Shown here: piece after piece, positions 1-8,287 of the stretch
How positions within the stretch are numbered: position 1 is the stretch's first letter
Layout of the letters: each line of letters starts with the position of its first letter
Assembly: GCA_963747835.1 (NCBI GenBank)
Contig: CAVVGO010000006.1
Coordinates: 682,001 to 746,000 of the forward strand
DNA length: 64,000 bases
Origin: JAJPKK01 sp963747835
Lineage (GTDB): Bacteria; Pseudomonadota; Alphaproteobacteria; Rhizobiales; Xanthobacteraceae
Direction of reading: 5' to 3'
Translations under genes and position numbers: made by a program
Notes under the pieces: model-generated
The model's database searches: none
What the model was told of the DNA's origin: nothing
The model's input: the letters and a program-made list of their open reading frames with translations, nothing else

Positions 1-1
1 C

Positions 2-187
2 GCCGCCGGCTTCATATTCAACACCCCGCGGCTCGTCGCATGGCTCGGCCCGATCCTGTCGGGGTGGCTGACCACCCAGGCGGGCGGCCTGAGTCAAGCC
101 GCCATGATGATCGCGCTGATCTATATTCCCAGCATCGCGGCGGCGCTATTCCTGCCGGAGACGAACGGCAAGGGCTTGCCGGCGTAA
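2..187 (+). CDS. C-terminus of a major facilitator superfamily transporter (partial)
   Basis: The window opens inside an open frame of 61 residues ending in PETNGKGLPA. It contains a hydrophobic stretch (MMIALIYIPSIAAALFLPET) that looks like the last transmembrane helix of an MFS permease followed by the usual PET-x-G tail of this superfamily. Membrane location and solute uptake are inferred from that tail. The substrate cannot be read, but the aromatic-catabolic genes that follow on the same strand suggest an aromatic or dicarboxylic acid. The N-terminus lies outside the window. Confidence 0.6.
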   Translation, partial: AAGFIFNTPRLVAWLGPILSGWLTTQAGGLSQAAMMIALIYIPSIAAALFLPETNGKGLPA

Positions 188-219
188 CTCTTGTCCGTCC
201 CCGCCGGCGGCCATTAGGT

Positions 220-248
220 AGGGCGGATTGGCGCAGCGTAATCCGCCG
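220..248. repeat. Intergenic palindrome, bradyrhizobial REP type
   Basis: GGCGGATT (222-229) and AATCCGCC (240-247) form an 8-bp perfect stem around a GCGCAGCGT-type loop. It sits in the short gap between the transporter tail and the flavoprotein gene. Palindromes with this GTAGGGCGGATT-type core also occur at gene ends at 4371, 13264 and 43392 in this window. Confidence 0.6.
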
Positions 249-279
249 CCCGGCGAACAGGCGATAACAAGAGGCGTCG

Positions 280-1977
280 ATGACTGAGGCCATGCATGTC
301 GAAACCGACGTGCTCGTGATCGGAGCGGGCGGCGCCGGCATGTATGCGGCGATCGAGGCCGCTCGGGCTGGCGCCCAGGTGCTGCTGGCGGACCGCAGCC
401 TGATCGGGCGCGGCGGCGCCACCGTGATGGCGCAGATGACGGTTGCGGTCGCGCTCGGGTCCGAGCGGCCGGACCACTGGACGCATCATCTCCACGACAC
501 GCTCGAAGCCGGCCGCGGCCTGTGCGACGAGAGCCTGTCGCGGCTGTTGTGCGAACAGGGACCGGATTGCATCCGCCAGATGGATGAGTGGGGTGTCGGC
601 TGGGCCCGCAAGGATGGCCGCATCACCGCCACCATGGCGCCCGGGCACGACCGGCCGCGCTGCGTCTATGTGGATTTCCTCAACACCGGACCCGCGGTAT
701 CGAAGACGCTGCGCACCATCGTCAACAAGACCCCCGGCATCCGCAAAGCCGGCGACCTGTTCGTTATCGATCTGGTTCGCCAAGCGGGAGAGGTGGTGGG
801 CGCGAGCGCGCTTCATCTCGCGAGCGGCGCGCCCGTCACCATCGCGGCCAAGGCCACCATCGTGGCGACCGGCGGATTGACGCGGCTCTACCGCCGCAAC
901 AGCGCGTCCGCCAACATGGGCGGCGACGGTTACGCGCTGGCGATGCGCGCCGGCGCGCCTCTGATCGACATGGAGTTCGTCCAGTTCTTCCCGATCGGCC
1001 ACCTCGCGCCGCGGCTCATTGGCATGGATCCGATCATGTGGGACCCGTTCCGCTACAAGCTGGGCGGCCGATTGCTCAATGGGCTGCGCCAGGAATTCAC
1101 CTCGCGCTACGGCTCGAACGAAGACGGCGCCTATGTGCTGACCCGCGATCTGGCGACCTATGCCATCATCAAGGAGGCGGAAGCCGGCCGGGGTTCGCCT
1201 CACGGCGGCGCCTATCTGAGCTTCGAGCATTGCTCGGCGGCGGAACTGCACGCCGCGTTCGGACCGGTGATCGAGCGCCTGGCGAAGAACGAAATCAACC
1301 TCACCAAGATGGCGGTCGAAGTCGCGCCGATCGCGCATTACCACATGGGCGGCGTCGCAGCGGACGTGCGCATGGAGACTGAGATCCCCGGCCTGCTGGT
1401 GGCGGGCGAAGCCGTCGGCGGCGCCAACGGGGCGAACCGACTGTCCGGTAATGCCGTGACCGAGGCTCTGGTGTTCGGCCGCAGCGCCGGCCGCAGCGCC
1501 GCGGAGCGTGCCGCCACGATGACGGCGCAGCCGTTCCGGCCGCAGGCCGCCGCGGCGACGCTCGACCTAATCACGGCGGACGGCGTACCGGATGCCCCCA
1601 ACTCAGCCGACATGACCCTGCGCCTGCAATCCATCATGGCGGATGATGTCGGCCCGTTCCGCACGCGCGAAAAGCTTGAGCGGGCGATCGCAGGGATTGA
1701 AACTCTTGCCGGCGATCTGGGTGAGCATCCGTTCGGCGACGGAAAGCCATTCGACATGCGCCGCATCGACTGGTTCGACCTGCGCAACATGCTGCTCGTC
1801 GCCCGCACCGTGGCGCTTGCCGCGCTGCGGCGCACCGAGAGCCGCGGCGCTCACCAGCGCGAGGATTTTCCCGGGATGCTTCCGGAATGGCGCCTCAACC
1901 AGGTGGTGCGCTGGCACGACGGCCGCATCGATCTCGCCTCGGCGCGGCGTTCGCCCGCCATGGTGGCGGCGCAATGA
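280..1977 (+). CDS. FAD-dependent fumarate reductase/succinate dehydrogenase-family flavoprotein
   Basis: A 565-residue soluble flavoprotein of the SdhA/FrdA/L-aspartate oxidase superfamily. The FAD dinucleotide motif GAGGAG is at residues 15-20. The covalent-flavin/active-site-type motif HYHMGG is at 353-358, and the second FAD region GLLVAGEAVGGANGANRLSG is typical of the family. It probably oxidises or reduces a CH-CH bond of a carboxylic-acid intermediate, passing electrons to the 2Fe-2S protein encoded by the next gene, whose ATG overlaps this stop by 4 bp. No membrane-anchor (SdhCD-like) gene follows, so the pair is likely soluble. The start has a GAGG ribosome site. ATG at 292 is an alternative. 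The real substrate is not evident. Confidence 0.85.
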   Translation: MTEAMHVETDVLVIGAGGAGMYAAIEAARAGAQVLLADRSLIGRGGATVMAQMTVAVALGSERPDHWTHHLHDTLEAGRGLCDESLSRLLCEQGPDCIRQMDEWGVGWARKDGRITATMAPGHDRPRCVYVDFLNTGPAVSKTLRTIVNKTPGIRKAGDLFVIDLVRQAGEVVGASALHLASGAPVTIAAKATIVATGGLTRLYRRNSASANMGGDGYALAMRAGAPLIDMEFVQFFPIGHLAPRLIGMDPIMWDPFRYKLGGRLLNGLRQEFTSRYGSNEDGAYVLTRDLATYAIIKEAEAGRGSPHGGAYLSFEHCSAAELHAAFGPVIERLAKNEINLTKMAVEVAPIAHYHMGGVAADVRMETEIPGLLVAGEAVGGANGANRLSGNAVTEALVFGRSAGRSAAERAATMTAQPFRPQAAAATLDLITADGVPDAPNSADMTLRLQSIMADDVGPFRTREKLERAIAGIETLAGDLGEHPFGDGKPFDMRRIDWFDLRNMLLVARTVALAALRRTESRGAHQREDFPGMLPEWRLNQVVRWHDGRIDLASARRSPAMVAAQ

Positions 1978-2309
1978 CGGTCGCGCATCTCAAGGTGTGG
2001 CGCGGGCTCGACCCGCAAGACGGACATTTCGAGACCTACGAGGTGCCGTTCGAACCCGGCCAGTCGGTGCTCGACGGGCTGCGCTGGATCAGGGCGAACC
2101 GCGACCCCACGCTCGCGATCCGGTTCTCCTGCATCAACGCCAACGCGTGCAAGGAATGCATGATGGAGATCGACGGCGCGACGCTCTATGCCTGCACCGA
2201 GCGCCTGGAGCCCCGCGATATGACCGTGATGCCGCTCTCCAACAAGAAATTAGTGCGCGACCTCGTCACCGAGATCGCGCCGCCCGCGGAGCGGCTGCGG
2301 AAAATCTGA
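1974..2309 (+). CDS. Short 2Fe-2S partner of the flavoprotein (SdhB/FrdB N-terminal domain only)
   Basis: This 111-residue protein corresponds to only the plant-ferredoxin-type N-terminal domain of SdhB/FrdB. The C-terminal 3Fe-4S/4Fe-4S domain (normally about 120 more residues) is absent. Four cysteines at 53, 59, 62 and 74 fit the cluster, but the first spacing is C-x5-C rather than the usual C-x4-C. The gene overlaps the flavoprotein stop (ATGA), so translational coupling and a 1:1 complex are likely. It would relay electrons between the flavin and an unknown acceptor. The ATG at 1974 was chosen because upstream residues are unlike the family and because of the overlap. Confidence 0.8.
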   Translation: MTVAHLKVWRGLDPQDGHFETYEVPFEPGQSVLDGLRWIRANRDPTLAIRFSCINANACKECMMEIDGATLYACTERLEPRDMTVMPLSNKKLVRDLVTEIAPPAERLRKI

Positions 2310-2318
2310 GCGAACGCT

Positions 2319-3311
2319 ATGGCCGACACCCCGATGGCCGATATTCCGATTACGGTCGCGTCCGGCGAATACGATCGCATCCGCGCCATCAAGGACGGCG
2401 TCGTGAAAGTCGCGGGCTGCGCCATCGCGTACCATGTGGTCGAGCCGAACCAATTGTTTGTGCGCAACCTGAAAAATCAGGAATTCGACGTTTCGGAGAT
2501 GTCGTTCTCGACCTACATCACGCTGCGCGACCAGGGCAAGGCGCACTACACCGCGATCCCGGTGTTCCTGTCGCGAGCGTTCCGGCATTCCGCGATCTTC
2601 GTGCGGACCGACCGCGGCATCGCAATGCCTGCCGACCTCCGGGGCAAACGCATCGGCACGCCGGAATATTTCACCACCATGCTGGTGTGGATGCGCGGGC
2701 TTCTGTCCGACGAATACAGCCTCGCGCCGTCGGACCTGCGCTGGCGCGTGGGCGGCCTCGAACAGCCGGCGCGAGAGGCCGGCAAAAGCGAGGCCGGTCC
2801 GGGCGTCGAGATCGAAGCCATTCCGGCCGGCAAGACGCTCGCCAGCATGCTGGAGGCGGGCGAGATCGACGCCGTGTTCTCGGCGCGACCGCCGTCGTGC
2901 TTTGTGCGCGACGCCGCCAACGTGGCGCGGCTGTTCCCGGATTACCGCGCCGCCGAACAGGCGTATTACCGCAAGTCCGGCATCTATCCGTTGATGCACG
3001 CGGTCGGCATCCGCAACAGCCTCGTGGAACAGCATCCGTGGATGGCCGGGCATCTGTTCGACACCTTCGCCAAGGCGAAGGACATCGCCGTCGCGGATTT
3101 CGAGAGGCTGTCCGCATTCGCGCTGACGCTGCCGTGGATCGAGGCCGAGTATCGCGCCACCCAGGCCGTGCTCGGCACCGACATCTGGCCCTACGGCCTC
3201 GCGCCAAACCGCAAGGCGATCGACACGCTGTGCCGCTATCTGCACGAGCAGGGTTTCACGTCGCGGCGCATGGGCGCGGAGGAATTGTTCGCGCCGATGA
3301 CGGCGGAGTGA
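2319..3311 (+). CDS. 4,5-dihydroxyphthalate decarboxylase-like protein (periplasmic-binding-protein fold)
   Basis: 330 residues without a signal peptide. It follows the layout of 4,5-dihydroxyphthalate decarboxylase (Pht5-type) and its relatives: VASGEYDRIRAIKDG at the start, QEFDVSEMSFSTYI near residue 55, AIPVFLSRAFRHSAIFV near 80, and DLRGKRIGTPEYFTTMLVWMRG near 110. The fold is that of NitT/TauT (SsuA/THI5) binding proteins, and many homologues are merely labelled ABC substrate-binding proteins. Absence of an export signal and of ABC permease genes favours the enzyme reading. It lies 9 bp after the 2Fe-2S gene in the same operon, so it may decarboxylate the intermediate handled by the flavoprotein pair. 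The substrate is inferred only. Confidence 0.7.
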   Translation: MADTPMADIPITVASGEYDRIRAIKDGVVKVAGCAIAYHVVEPNQLFVRNLKNQEFDVSEMSFSTYITLRDQGKAHYTAIPVFLSRAFRHSAIFVRTDRGIAMPADLRGKRIGTPEYFTTMLVWMRGLLSDEYSLAPSDLRWRVGGLEQPAREAGKSEAGPGVEIEAIPAGKTLASMLEAGEIDAVFSARPPSCFVRDAANVARLFPDYRAAEQAYYRKSGIYPLMHAVGIRNSLVEQHPWMAGHLFDTFAKAKDIAVADFERLSAFALTLPWIEAEYRATQAVLGTDIWPYGLAPNRKAIDTLCRYLHEQGFTSRRMGAEELFAPMTAE

Positions 3312-3426
3312 GAGGCGCTCCGCCGTCATCGATGATTTTGTTCGCCCAGCCTGATGGTTTGAGCAACCGCTGTCAGGACAGTCGGGGCGGCTTCCGGCAC
3401 ATTGGCTGTCGTTCGGAGCCGACACG

Positions 3427-4299
3427 ATGCCAAACCCGAAAGATAATTCCTATGCGAGACGGTTCAACCGTGTGTTGGACTACATCGACAAGCATCTCGA
3501 TGACGACCTATCCGTCGATCTCCTGAGTAACGTCGCAAACTTCTCGAAATTTCATTTCCACCGGCAATTTTCGGAATACTGCGGCGTCAATGTTGGGCGG
3601 TACATTCTGTTGATGAAGCTCAAGCGGGCATCCCATCGCCTGGCGTTCAACCATCAGGACCGGATCATCGATATCGCGCTGGATGCGGGATTCGAAAATC
3701 CGGAATCGTTTTCCCGTGCTTTCAAGATCGCCTTCGGTCAAACGCCGACGGAATTCAGGACGTGTCCGGATTGGGGACCGTGGAGTACCCGCTATGAGTT
3801 TTCCATTCCAACCCGGGAAAGGACCGAGCCAATGGACGTAAAAATTGTAGACGTCGCCCCGATTTTGGTCGCCACGCTGGAACACCGCGGCGCGCCGGCG
3901 CTGCTTAACGAGTCGGTGAGTCGTTTTATCGAGTGGCGCAAAACGACAGGCTTGTCGCCGATCGCGACCAGCCAAAGCTACGGCATTGTCTACAACGATC
4001 CGAACACGACACCGGCCGCCGATTTTCGTTTCGACATCTGCGGTTCCGTGGCGGAAGCCATTCCGGCCAATCCTCAAGGCATCGTCACAAAGAAAATTCC
4101 GGGAGGCCGTTGCGCCATGGTCCGCCACATCGGATCGCGGGACCGCATAGGCGAGAGCGTGTATTATCTATACCGGCAGTGGCTTCCGAACAGCGGGGAA
4201 GAGCTGCGCGATTTTCCGGTCTATTTTCATTATCTGAATTTGGATCATGACACGCCGGAGCACGAACATCTCACTGATATTCATTTGCCGCTGAAATGA
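3427..4299 (+). CDS. AraC-family regulator with C-terminal GyrI-like effector domain
   Basis: 290 residues. Residues 1-110 hold the two helix-turn-helix motifs of AraC/XylS proteins (LSVDLLSNVANFSKFHFHRQFSEYCG and IIDIALDAGFENPESFSRAFKIAFGQTP). Residues about 135-290 form a GyrI-like/Rob-type small-molecule binding domain ending in YFHYLNLDHDTPEHEHLTDIHLPLK. Such proteins normally sense amphipathic or aromatic compounds and activate nearby genes. It follows the putative decarboxylase by 115 bp on the same strand and is convergent with the hydrolase gene, so it may control the aromatic operons on either side. The GGAG ribosome site at about 3415 supports the ATG at 3427. Confidence 0.85.
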   Translation: MPNPKDNSYARRFNRVLDYIDKHLDDDLSVDLLSNVANFSKFHFHRQFSEYCGVNVGRYILLMKLKRASHRLAFNHQDRIIDIALDAGFENPESFSRAFKIAFGQTPTEFRTCPDWGPWSTRYEFSIPTRERTEPMDVKIVDVAPILVATLEHRGAPALLNESVSRFIEWRKTTGLSPIATSQSYGIVYNDPNTTPAADFRFDICGSVAEAIPANPQGIVTKKIPGGRCAMVRHIGSRDRIGESVYYLYRQWLPNSGEELRDFPVYFHYLNLDHDTPEHEHLTDIHLPLK

Positions 4300-4370
4300 A
4301 CAGCTTCACAAGCCCGCGTTTGAGCGGATTTCGATCAAGTGGAATCAACTACGCTGCTCGGCTTTGCGCG

Positions 4371-4404
4371 GTGGGCACGGCGCGAAGAGCGCGCCTTTGC
4401 CCAC
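4371..4404. repeat. Intergenic palindrome (GTGGGCA...TGCCCAC type)
   Basis: GTGGGCA and TGCCCAC with GCGCG/CGCGC inner arms form an imperfect hairpin between the convergent AraC-GyrI and hydrolase genes. The sequence matches the repetitive extragenic palindromes common in bradyrhizobia. It may act as a bidirectional transcript end, although no T-run follows. Confidence 0.55.
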
Positions 4405-4477
4405 CCTGCGCATCGCGTCCATCCCATCGGGACATTCTCTCTAATAGTCGCGCCGCGCGACTGCGCCGGCATTGCCC

Positions 4478-5284
4478 TCACGCCGCTTCCACCAATATGT
4501 CGACCAGCCGATCCGGAATGTCGACCATGACGTCGTGTCCTGACGTCACTTCAAGGGTCCGCCAGGTCGGATCGGCCTGCTTTGCCGCATAGTATTTGTC
4601 GAACCAAGGCTGCGGGTATTTCGGCGCCCGGATGTAGGTCTTCTTCGCTACCTTTTCGCGCGCGCCGGTGAGGCGGATCGGCTGCAGCGCGACGCCGACG
4701 GGCTGCGGCGAGATCTTGGAATTGACCCAGGCCCGGTCCTTGTCGTTGACGAAGAACGTCGATGCGTCCGGTGCCGGGCGCGATATTTCGCCCTTCTCGA
4801 TCGCCGCCAGCGTGCCCTTGCGGCTGAAGTCCGAGGCAACGTCGAGGGCCTTCTGGCCGTCCTCGGGCACGAACGCGTCGAGATAGACGACCGAGGCGAC
4901 GCGGTCGAGCGTGTGTTCGATCGCGCCCGAAACCGGCCACCCGCCATAGGAGTGGGCGACCACGCAGATGCCGTGCAAATCCTCCCATTTGATCAGGTTC
5001 ACGACATCCATGATGTGGGTATCGAGCACGACGTCCTTGCTCATGAGGTGGCTGCGTTCGCCGAGACCGGTCAGGGTCGGAGTGAACACCTTGTGGCCCT
5101 TGCGCTCCAGGAGATCGGCGACGCGACGCCAGCACCAGCCGCCATGCCAGGCACCATGCACCAGGACGAAGGTTTTTTGCCCGGTCTGCGGCGTCTGGGC
5201 GGTCTGCGCCGGCGCAACGCCCGATGACGCAGCGGCGACGCCGATGCCGGCACCGGCGGCAAGCACGGTACGACGTGTGGTCAT
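4478..5284 (-). CDS. Exported alpha/beta hydrolase (methylesterase/hydroxynitrile lyase-like)
   Basis: 268 residues. The first about 27 form a twin-arginine-type signal (TTRRTVLAAGAGIGVAAASS). The oxyanion region is FVLVHGAWHGGWCW, the nucleophile elbow is AHSYGG, the acid Asp probably sits in YLDAFVPEDG, and the catalytic His is in SGHDVMVDIPD near the C-terminus. This arrangement matches the plant methylesterase/EstC-like branch of alpha/beta hydrolases. It probably cleaves an ester or amide in the periplasm. It is the last gene of a minus-strand operon with the EutA-like gene (38-bp gap), the cupin and the Rieske ferredoxin, so it may release the aromatic acid that this pathway degrades. 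Confidence 0.8.
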   Translation of the reverse strand: MTTRRTVLAAGAGIGVAAASSGVAPAQTAQTPQTGQKTFVLVHGAWHGGWCWRRVADLLERKGHKVFTPTLTGLGERSHLMSKDVVLDTHIMDVVNLIKWEDLHGICVVAHSYGGWPVSGAIEHTLDRVASVVYLDAFVPEDGQKALDVASDFSRKGTLAAIEKGEISRPAPDASTFFVNDKDRAWVNSKISPQPVGVALQPIRLTGAREKVAKKTYIRAPKYPQPWFDKYYAAKQADPTWRTLEVTSGHDVMVDIPDRLVDILVEAA

Positions 5285-5322
5285 GAGATCCTCCCGGTTG
5301 TCAACGAACGCGAGCGCGGACT

Positions 5323-7089
5323 CTATTCGTGGTGATCATGCTCGTGATGATGACCATGATGATGGTGCGCATGGTCATGATCGTGATGGTCGTGATGTTC
5401 ATGGTCATGTGGATCACGGTCGTGATGATGATGGGCGTGCCCGTCGGCGTGTTCGTGATCATGATGCTCGTGGTCATGGTGATGCAGCCGCTCGCGCGGT
5501 CGCGACCCGCGCGGGTCCTCGCTGAATACCAGCGACTTGATGGTCACCGGAACCGTGTTCGACGGCAACCGGATGCGGCCGAGATCGATGTAGTCGAAAT
5601 CCATCAGCATCACGCCGTCGATCACCAGGATGTCGCTGGCGACATCGAGCTCTTCGCGCAGGATGGCGCCGAGCGTCTGGGCGACGTCGCCGTCCAGCAT
5701 GATGTAGATCGCCTGGCCGCGGGCGATGCGATCGGCAAGGCCGCGGCGGATGCCCTCCGCGAAACCGGCGAGGCGCTCATAGGCGGGCACGCCCTGCCAG
5801 CGCATGGCGAGCGCGATTTCACGATCGTCCTCGACGTCGAACGCCACCAGGTGGCGGCGGATCGCGGCCGCCACCGCGTCGGGATCGATCGCTTCGGTCG
5901 GCACATAGTCCGGCTGAAGCACCTGCAAATTGCGCCGCGGCAGCAACGCGCTGGGCGCCGAGATGTAGCCCGTGTTGCCGGACAGTTGGACCGAGTATTC
6001 CGAGGCGCCGAGCGCGGTCGCCCGGATGCACTCGCCGGCCGGGAGCAGACGCCACGGCAGCGCGCCGGCGTCGATGCGGCGCCGGATGGCGCGGCCGAGC
6101 CGTCGCCCCATGTCGCCGAAATCGCGATCCTCCCGGCCATAGACGTATTCGCCGACGCCGCCGGAAAACATGATGCCGCCGACGGTGCCGAAATCCGCGA
6201 TCGGATCGGTGAGATAAAGATGCGCGACGTCATGCGGCAGCGGCCGCGTCGCCAGCGCCGCGATGAGCGTATCCGCCATGCCCTCGGCCACGGTGTCGAG
6301 ATCGGCGGCCGTAACCGCATCGCCGCGGTTCCACGCGAAACCCGCGCGCTTTGCGTGATGTTTCCCGGCCGGATCGAGCCGGACGATACGGCCGTCGGGA
6401 TCGACCACCTGGAGGCGGCCGCCGATATGGACGGCGGCGGTTGCCACCGCCTTGCCGCCCTCGACGACCGCGAGCTTCGTCGTGCCGCCGCCGATATCGA
6501 TGTTGAGGATGCGGATGCCCTGCGCATTGGACGCGGTGGCGGCGCCGGACCCGTAGGCCGCCAGCATCGCTTCCATGTGATGGCCGGCGGTGGCGCAGAC
6601 GAATTCGCCGCCCTTTTCGGCGATGATGCCGGCAATCGCCTTGGCGTTCTCGCGCCGCAGCGCCTCGCCGGTGAGGATGACCGCGCCGGTGTCGATGTCG
6701 GCCGGGTCGATACCAGCCACGTTGTAGGCCGCGTCGATAATCTCGCCGAGCTTACGCTCGTCGATGTGCTCCTCGCTGCGATAGGGCGTCAGCGCGACCC
6801 CGGACTGGAACAGGGTCTCGCGCGACACCACGAAATAGCGGCTCGACGAATCCTCGCCGAGGCGGCGCAGGTTGATGCGCGAGAAAATGACCTGCGTGCC
6901 GGACGATCCGATGTCGATGCCCACGCTCATCAGCGAGACGTGGTCGGCGATCCAGATCGGGTTTTCCTCGAGCGGCCCGTCGTCGGGGAAATCGTGGTCG
7001 TGATCCGCGAAGCCGTCGTGGGTGTGGGCTAGGTCGATGCCGTAGACATGATCCGCAAGCGTATGGTCCTTGGGATCATCGGGCGGCAT
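5323..7089 (-). CDS. EutA-like ASKHA ATPase with His-rich C-terminal tail
   Basis: 588 residues against about 470 for classical EutA. EutA is the ATP-dependent reactivating factor of B12-dependent ethanolamine ammonia-lyase. The actin-fold nucleotide motifs are visible: GIDIGSSGTQ at 57-66 and NIDIGGGTTK at 196-205, plus the MFSGGVGEYVYG signature. Two features are odd. The N-terminal 40 residues are rich in His and Asp, and the last 53 residues (536-588) contain 31 His, with most of the rest Asp and Glu, a metal-binding tail like those of nickel and zinc chaperones. No eutB or eutC lies in the window. The gene is 51 bp downstream of a double-cupin gene, and the same pairing recurs at 42162-45064. 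GGAG precedes the ATG. I infer an ATP-driven reactivase or metal loader for a metalloenzyme. Confidence 0.85.
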   Translation of the reverse strand: MPPDDPKDHTLADHVYGIDLAHTHDGFADHDHDFPDDGPLEENPIWIADHVSLMSVGIDIGSSGTQVIFSRINLRRLGEDSSSRYFVVSRETLFQSGVALTPYRSEEHIDERKLGEIIDAAYNVAGIDPADIDTGAVILTGEALRRENAKAIAGIIAEKGGEFVCATAGHHMEAMLAAYGSGAATASNAQGIRILNIDIGGGTTKLAVVEGGKAVATAAVHIGGRLQVVDPDGRIVRLDPAGKHHAKRAGFAWNRGDAVTAADLDTVAEGMADTLIAALATRPLPHDVAHLYLTDPIADFGTVGGIMFSGGVGEYVYGREDRDFGDMGRRLGRAIRRRIDAGALPWRLLPAGECIRATALGASEYSVQLSGNTGYISAPSALLPRRNLQVLQPDYVPTEAIDPDAVAAAIRRHLVAFDVEDDREIALAMRWQGVPAYERLAGFAEGIRRGLADRIARGQAIYIMLDGDVAQTLGAILREELDVASDILVIDGVMLMDFDYIDLGRIRLPSNTVPVTIKSLVFSEDPRGSRPRERLHHHDHEHHDHEHADGHAHHHHDRDPHDHEHHDHHDHDHAHHHHGHHHEHDHHE

Positions 7090-7140
7090 CTAAAAATTCT
7101 CCGGGCGCGCCGTGTCGGCGCGTCGAACTGAAATGTCGGC

Positions 7141-8271
7141 TCACGCCACCGATCGGGCCGGCAGCGGCGGCAGATCGGCCAGCTCGGCCTCATAGGCCGC
7201 ATCCATCCGGGGCGACAGGCCGTGACGCGACAGCGCCTCGGCGAAGATCCTCCGGACTTCCGGGGTCTCGTCCGCATAGTCGATCTGGTCGCCGCCGATA
7301 CGGCGGCTGATCCAGGCCTTGGGCACGCCCTGGGCGTTGCGGATCGACACCACCTCGTGCTTGAACGCGAGATAGCGCGCCGGCGTGGTGCCGGTGTTGA
7401 AGTGCTGGTGCAGCCACATGTTGGGCGGAACAATCATCGAGCCGACCTGCCATTCGTAGCGGCGCGGGACGTCGCCCTCCGGCCACATCAGGGAATAGCC
7501 CTCGCCCGACAGGATGATGACGTGGGCGCCCGGCCCGTGGCAGTGCGCCTTCTTGTAGGTGCCGATCGGGAACTGGGAGATGTGGCTGTTCATCGAGCCC
7601 TTGGCCATGTTGAAGCGGATATGGCCGCCGCCGGCGCCGCGCTCCTTGGCGGAGATCAGCGGCAGGTTGACGGCGTCGGCGACGAAATTGGTCTGCAGCA
7701 GCAGCCCCTTCTGCTCGCCCTTGGCGCTGAAATAGTCGGGCTCGCCGTTGAAGCGGTCCTTGAAGTCGTGGCTCGACCTGAACACGAAATCGATGTCCTC
7801 GTAGAGGTTGATCACCGGCGGCGCGTTGGTCACCGAAACATAACGGGCCGGCTCGCGGCCCGAGCCGTTGAAATGTTGGTGCCAGGTGTTGAGCGGGATC
7901 GCGAACAGTGCGCCGGCCTTCCACTCGAACGTGATGCGGTTGCCGGCATCGTTCCACACCGTGGTCGAGCCGCGGCCGTCCAGCACCAGGATCATTTCCT
8001 CGAACAGCTGGCGCTGCGGTTCGAGTTTCTTGGCCGGCGGGATCTCGCACACATAACAGTCGTTCGAGGTCCGCGACGCCTCGTGGTTGATGAAGACGCC
8101 GGTGCCGCCGCGTCGCGCCCACGGCTTGAGCTCGACCGTATGGAGGTTCGGCACGTAATGCGCCGCGATGATGTCGAGGCCTTCGCTGCGCACCCAGCGC
8201 GTGTAGGGCGAATCCTTCTCGCTCGCGAACTTCTTGGCCAACTCCTCGGAAACGATGGCGGTCTTGGCCAT
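7141..8271 (-). CDS. Double-cupin protein, gentisate 1,2-dioxygenase-like
   Basis: 376 residues with two cupin barrels. The first (about 70-170) includes LFEEMILVLDGRGSTTVW and ...LNTWHQHFNG. The second (about 220-330) includes YKKAHCHGPGAHVIILSGEGYSLMWPEG and PPNMWLHQHFN, whose HxH and later His are the likely Fe(II) ligands. The size and two-domain build resemble gentisate/salicylate/1-hydroxy-2-naphthoate dioxygenases, which open an aromatic ring with O2. It is 16 bp downstream of the Rieske ferredoxin gene and 51 bp upstream of the EutA-like gene. AGGAGA gives a good start. It is more distant from the two other double cupins (12028, 42162), which are close to each other. Confidence 0.8.
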   Translation of the reverse strand: MAKTAIVSEELAKKFASEKDSPYTRWVRSEGLDIIAAHYVPNLHTVELKPWARRGGTGVFINHEASRTSNDCYVCEIPPAKKLEPQRQLFEEMILVLDGRGSTTVWNDAGNRITFEWKAGALFAIPLNTWHQHFNGSGREPARYVSVTNAPPVINLYEDIDFVFRSSHDFKDRFNGEPDYFSAKGEQKGLLLQTNFVADAVNLPLISAKERGAGGGHIRFNMAKGSMNSHISQFPIGTYKKAHCHGPGAHVIILSGEGYSLMWPEGDVPRRYEWQVGSMIVPPNMWLHQHFNTGTTPARYLAFKHEVVSIRNAQGVPKAWISRRIGGDQIDYADETPEVRRIFAEALSRHGLSPRMDAAYEAELADLPPLPARSVA

Positions 8272-8287
8272 GCCCGGTCTCCTTCCC

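Noticed and set aside
5329..7032. Long plus-strand open frame opposite the first EutA-like gene
   Set aside because: Its Met/Val-rich start is the antisense of the His tail, it has no family resemblance, and the minus-strand EutA motifs are clear.
5323..7089. Evidence for an ethanolamine-utilisation (eut) operon
   Set aside because: Only EutA-like genes are present; no EutB, EutC, microcompartment shell or aldehyde dehydrogenase genes are visible.
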